Below, one piece after another: positions 59,867 through 64,000 of a stretch of 64,000 bases of DNA. The position numbers and the translations under genes are program-made. Source of the DNA: Ganoderma boninense (Eukaryota; Basidiomycota; Agaricomycetes; Polyporales; Polyporaceae); NCBI GenBank assembly GCA_002900995.3, contig CM035310.1, positions 1,786,138 to 1,850,137 of the forward strand. Reading direction: 5' to 3'. Positions within the stretch are counted from its first letter, which is position 1. Each line of letters starts with the position of its first letter. A model generated the notes under the pieces. It was not told the DNA's origin and searched no databases. It worked only from the letters and a program-made list of their open reading frames with translations.

Positions 59867-61442
59867 CTACACGTTCACACCAGACCGCTTAAGGGACTCC
59901 TGCGACCTCATCTTTGCCTCGAATTCGGACAACGCGATGCTCTCCACCTGCGCTGCCGAGGTGACTGTGTCTGTGAAATTCCCATGGACATACGTCTGCG
60001 AGGACTTCGTGCCCAGTTTCAAAATCCGATTCGGCGCAAAGATCATCCCCTGCCCGCCCCCCATCGATTTGGTAGTCTCCATGTATGACTTGTATGCATT
60101 CGGGAGACCGTGCGTCAGGCCAAGCCCGACGCGGACTATAATGAGATATGGAACCAGGGCCTGCGGGCGGAGAGATAATCATCAGCTCAGGTCGCTGCGG
60201 CCCCTTGGGTGAAGTAGAAAAATGTCAGATAAGCGGTCGAACTCACAGCGATCTGCGTCGCAATGTCTGTGCACATAAGCGCGGCAGGATTGCCCGTCTT
60301 GTAGAGCGCCAGCATCGTGACCGTCACGGCGATGAGGATCGCACCAGACTCGATGATGGTGAAGATCGGCGCGACGTAGGCGTTGCTCCGAGAGCGCCCT
60401 GCACCGCCCGAGCTTCCTGCTTCTGCTCTAGACAGTGTGCGGCCCATGAACCACATGCGCGAGGCGATCGCGCCTGTAACACACACGTTCACGACGAGCT
60501 CCAGGGGCCACCCGAGTGAGCCGAGGGTCGAGAGAGTCGGTGTGTATATGCCTGCGTCTGGCTTAGTGAGGAGGATCACCGCGGCATAAGCACAGCCTGA
60601 AAATCGATTACTAGCTCAGCGACGTTTAGTATAGGTATGGATTACGGGTGCCGCACCGATGTGAACCAGTTCCACGGTGAGCTTCGGGATAATGAGTAAA
60701 TACAGTGGAGGTGAGTGCATTTCCTGAGGGGAAGGCTTACGGGAATAACAATAATCTTCCAGTTACGCGCCCAGACAACATACATGCGCCAAATCTGCAA
60801 GCAGGACGTTAAGCCATGGAGCAGAGGTATGTAGCAGAAAGCCTACCAGGACAAGATCCTGCATGAACACCTGTACAAAAGAGTGAGATGAGATTGGGCC
60901 TTATCGAGGGAATATTGCCGGCTTACGGCGGTCGTGTAGAGCGCATTCTTCATCGCAGCAAATCTGGACCCTTCCTGAAGAAAGTAGAGGGATGCATAAT
61001 CGGGAGTTGGAGGGGAGGGAGTGTAGATGAAGGCCTCAAGCTCCTCGCGAAGGGATGCAGACACATGCAGCGTCACACAAAGGTAGAGCAGCAGTGAGGT
61101 GACACCCAGCACCCTGAAGACAAAGTTCAACCGCTGTGGAGGGCGATAAGGACTGAAATGACGCACCGGCTGTTGTTGGCCTTGGACTTCCAGAACAAGA
61201 CGTAACATACCCCAGCGAAGACCACCGTGCTGGGAGAAATGTTAATATTTCTATGAGACATAGCCACAGGATTCGAGCAGAAACGCACTTGACGCCTAAA
61301 ACGGAAGCAGGGTCGGGAACAAGTCAACTGCGCGGTCAGAAGGGAAGGAACGGATGAAGAACGCACCCCACAAAGCGGTCTCTATCCAGATACCGATGAG
61401 GAATATCTTGTCCAACGGCGGAACTGCAGGCGTGGAGGACAT
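59867..61442 (-). CDS. Orphan multi-TM membrane protein, copy C
   Basis: ATG 61442 gives MSSTPAVPPLDKIFLIG and WIETALWG. Later exons give STVVFAGVCYVLFWKSK, LGVTSLLLYLCVTLHVSASL, EELEAFIYTP, YASLYFLQEGS, AAMKNALYTTAV, QDLVLIWRMYVVWARNWKII, YAAVILLTKPDAG, GWPLELVVNVCVTGAIASRM, FTIIESGAILIAVTVTML and IIVRVGLGLTHGLPN. A cytoplasmic tail of about 70 residues ends NV at 59867. The layout predicts about seven spans. It is closest to copy A and clearly related to copy B. The frame stays open through all exons. Function unknown. It neighbours the hydrolase, as copy A neighbours the hydrolase relic. Confidence 0.82.
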
Positions 61443-62373
61443 GCTGCTTGCGACGGGATAACGAGGCGCGTACAAGTTGAGGCATCGACGAATATAAGAG
61501 CGCGCCTTGGTTGCGGTTCTGCGTCTTTGCTCACGTCAGGGTGCCAACATGTGCGGGCCTTACCCCTGGGAGGTGCGAACCTTAGCTTCAGGTGACATGG
61601 GGATCAGCCGATGTTGAGCGGCGGGTGTGTCATACGAGGTACACGCAGCAAGGGGACGTGACAGAGTGGGGTCGTCCTCCACGGTCATAGCGGCAGAAGT
61701 GAACTCAAAACGTGTGAGGATCAGGAGGAGGACGGCAAGTCGTGCGGCCCGGAGTCAGCATGCCCAGCCGCTTCGATGTAACGTGGAAGACAACATGACA
61801 GTTACGAACGAAAGTTTTGGAGACGTTGGGGTGGAAGCCACTGTATGTTTTCGAAGTCGCGGGGGGAAGACTTGCGGTGGGCAGATGGGCACACGCGGAT
61901 GAAAATGCACTCAATCAGGTTCCCGATCGGCCAGCGACATAGGGCGCCTATAGTGGTTCGCCCGGGGGTTGCCGGGCGCTCGGTGGTTTTTGGTCGGACT
62001 CTGGATCTGGATTCGAGGCTGCGAGGCGTCTCTCCAACTCGGCCAAAGCTTCTTGACTGCATAACACCGCTTTGATCTGCCGAGGTCTCCGCGACGAGCA
62101 CAGACAAAGCTCATCAATCACCGCTCGTGTCTGCTAAGCCTTGGGCCGCCTGATGCTCCAACCATTTGGGTTCTACTTACTATGTCGCCCTGGGTGACGA
62201 CCACGGCACGGTCACGCCGCAGGCCGGAATCCAACATTCAAACCTTAGCCACGGCATGTGCGATCTGTAGGTAGAGAATTCTAGTGTGCGACCTTCTCTT
62301 GCAGTCTCTCGAAGCTGACACACAACTGCTTTCCTATCCCTCCCCTCCCGCTTCACACTCCCCCACCACCGCA
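61443..62373. other. Divergent interval between membrane copy C and AT2
   Basis: About 930 bp containing both promoters. The last about 60 bp before AT2 are C/T-rich (tcccctcccgcttcac). No gene seen. Confidence 0.5.
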
Positions 62374-64000
62374 ATGGCCGAACCAGGATGGACTCCACTC
62401 ACCAGTGCTCCAGAGCGTCGTCTCACCTACACTCGGTATGAAGCTCGTCGCTTGCATCTGTCTCCCCTTCTCATGACTTCTTCAGACCTCTGCTGGGCTC
62501 TGAGCTCTTCGCAGATCAGGTCATGCAGTTCGAACAAGGGTAGGCCCCTTCGCGTCCTGCCATCGCTGTTTCTTGTCCTTAATCTTCCTCAGGTTTGGAG
62601 AGTGCTGTATGGGCATTACTTTCACCACAGCTCTACCAAGTAGCGAGTTACGCACCAGAACTGAACAAGCCCTTATTCGCCTCCGGTCAGCCAATGTATT
62701 CCTCACAGATTCTGCAAGTCTCATGCGAGCCGTAGATTTGACGCACCCATCATTGCTGCCACCCTCGAATCCGGCATTCACGACCCACAGCTTCGCTCCT
62801 GGCTTTATTCTCCTATCCAGAGTACTGAAGAATTACGCCCCTGGGTCTTGGATATGCTTACAGTTGTGCACGAGCCCGTCAACCCTTCTCAGTTTGTCCA
62901 GGACATGAACGCTGCTAAACTGCCCTATGTTCTCCCTGATGGTCGTCTCCAATACCTTCGCCTCTTCCTCATCCGGTCAGGTGGAACGATCAACACCTTT
63001 GGTCTCTTCTTCCATGGCACTCATGCCCTCATGGATGCCCACCCGACAATCGTGGCGCTTGGTCTTCTTTTGGACTACATGACCTCCATGACCTCCCCGA
63101 TATCACCACTCTTCCATGGGGGACGGAATGGAAAAATCTTCCGGCGGGACCTGTAACGTCTACTGGAGGACGTCGAGTGGAATGGGATACCGTCGGAAAC
63201 GCTCTACTGGCTAAGGTTGCTAGCCTGTACGGCAACCCGACGGTACGTTTTGAATCCTGTTCATGCGCATTCTCCTGACCCTGCGCTCTAGCCGCCTCAT
63301 AGCGTGCGGACCAGCTTGCCAAGCACAACCATATCCGGAAGACCGGTGAGGCTGCTCGTCGAACTCACCCCAGAGGAGTCAGCTGGCATTCTTCAAGGCA
63401 TCAAACAGCTTGGCTTCACTTCCAGCCAGCTCCTTGAGCTGCAGTCGCCCTCGCCACGTATAGCCTGAACCCAGTATCTGCGGATGCGTCATCCGAAGCG
63501 CACGTCACGTTCGGCAGCAGTCTGTAAGTTTGCGACCCGTGGAACTATCCCCGCACGCTTGCTGATGAGATGACGCTGTCGATCCACGCTAGCATCTCCC
63601 TCGGGCGGTATCTGGTGCCCCCGCACGCCGCCAAGGGCCACTTCATCTCCCGCTTCGTCCTCGTGCCCGTCACCGTTCCCTGGAGGGACATAGCGTCTGG
63701 CTCCGCGTCAGCCCCCAGATCGGAGGCGGACAAACGACGCCTCTTGGCCGCGATGGCGACCGTCAAGGAACAGTACGTCGAGTACCTCGGCAACCCGTGC
63801 ACGCCGCAGCTCATGGCCGAGCAAATGCGGCTCGCGCCGCCCAAGAACGGCATGCCGATGGCCAACCCCTACGTGGCGGGGTGCACAAACCTGGGGAAAA
63901 TCGAAGGGCTGATCCCGATGCTGTGGCCCGCGACGCGCTGTGCCGATGGCGACGGGACGCCTGTAACGAGTCCGCCGGTTCTGAGGGTCTCGGCGCTCCA
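62374..64000 (+). CDS. HxxxD acyltransferase AT2 (paralogue of AT1), frame interrupted, runs off the window
   Basis: Same superfamily as AT1. ATG 62374 (MAEPGWTPLTSAPERRLTYT) opens exon 62374-62435, phase-matched to exon 1 of AT1. Next come PLLGSELFADQVMQFEQG, FGECCMGITFTTALP, APIIAATLESGIHDPQLRSW, the motif HGTHALMDA (catalytic-type His and Asp), ITTLPWGTEWKNLPAGPVTS, EAHVTFGSS and SIHASISLGRYLVPP. The frame must shift at the C-run 63095-63098 and again at 63436-63440, each consistent with one missing base. The 3' end lies beyond 64000. Either these are read errors or AT2 is a recent pseudogene while AT1 stays intact. It is divergent from membrane copy C. Confidence 0.72.

Overview
The window is nuclear DNA from a basidiomycete, most likely an Agaricomycete mushroom or wood-decay fungus. 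The evidence is dense genes split by many 50-80 nt GT-AG introns, a gpd gene of the basidiomycete type with a 5-nt micro-exon, and families typical of Agaricomycetes: DD(E)xxD sesquiterpene synthases, GMC oxidoreductase, DUF6534-like and multi-TM orphan membrane proteins, and an F-box/LRR protein. I saw no bacterial operon, tRNA, rRNA, CRISPR array or intact transposon.

Layout. 0-13 kb is mainly housekeeping: the 5' end of mitochondrial aconitase (-), a long LTE1-like Ras-GEF gene (-), glyceraldehyde-3-phosphate dehydrogenase (+) and an orphan membrane-anchored coiled-coil protein (+). 13-26.6 kb is accessory: an oxidoreductase relic, sesquiterpene synthase STS1, a GMC oxidoreductase, a DUF6534-like protein, membrane protein copy A, a weak hydrolase relic and an F-box protein. 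28.7-35.6 kb is conserved again: Pol I subunit A49 and the H3K36 methyltransferase SET2, divergently arranged, then a small lysine-rich orphan. About 3 kb follow with no gene I can see.

38.5-64 kb is a second accessory block: membrane protein copy B, acyltransferase AT1, a broken internal fragment of UTP10, sesquiterpene synthase STS2, a cytochrome P450, a stand-alone adenylating enzyme, an alpha/beta hydrolase, membrane protein copy C and acyltransferase AT2, which runs off the end.

How they may work together (inference). STS2 would cyclise farnesyl diphosphate, the P450 (and possibly the GMC enzyme beside STS1) would oxidise the skeleton, and the adenylating enzyme, HxxxD acyltransferases and hydrolase could add or remove acyl groups. 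The region looks like a sesquiterpenoid locus shaped by local duplication: two synthases with the same exon structure, two acyltransferases, three related membrane proteins, and decayed gene pieces between them.

Caution. Several genes (Ras-GEF, adenylating enzyme, hydrolase, AT2) read well only if one- or two-base frame changes are allowed, while gpd, SET2, both synthases and the P450 read cleanly. Some of these breaks may be assembly errors. The UTP10 fragment is different: it carries an 8-bp tandem duplication and lacks both ends of the protein, so it is probably a true pseudogene.
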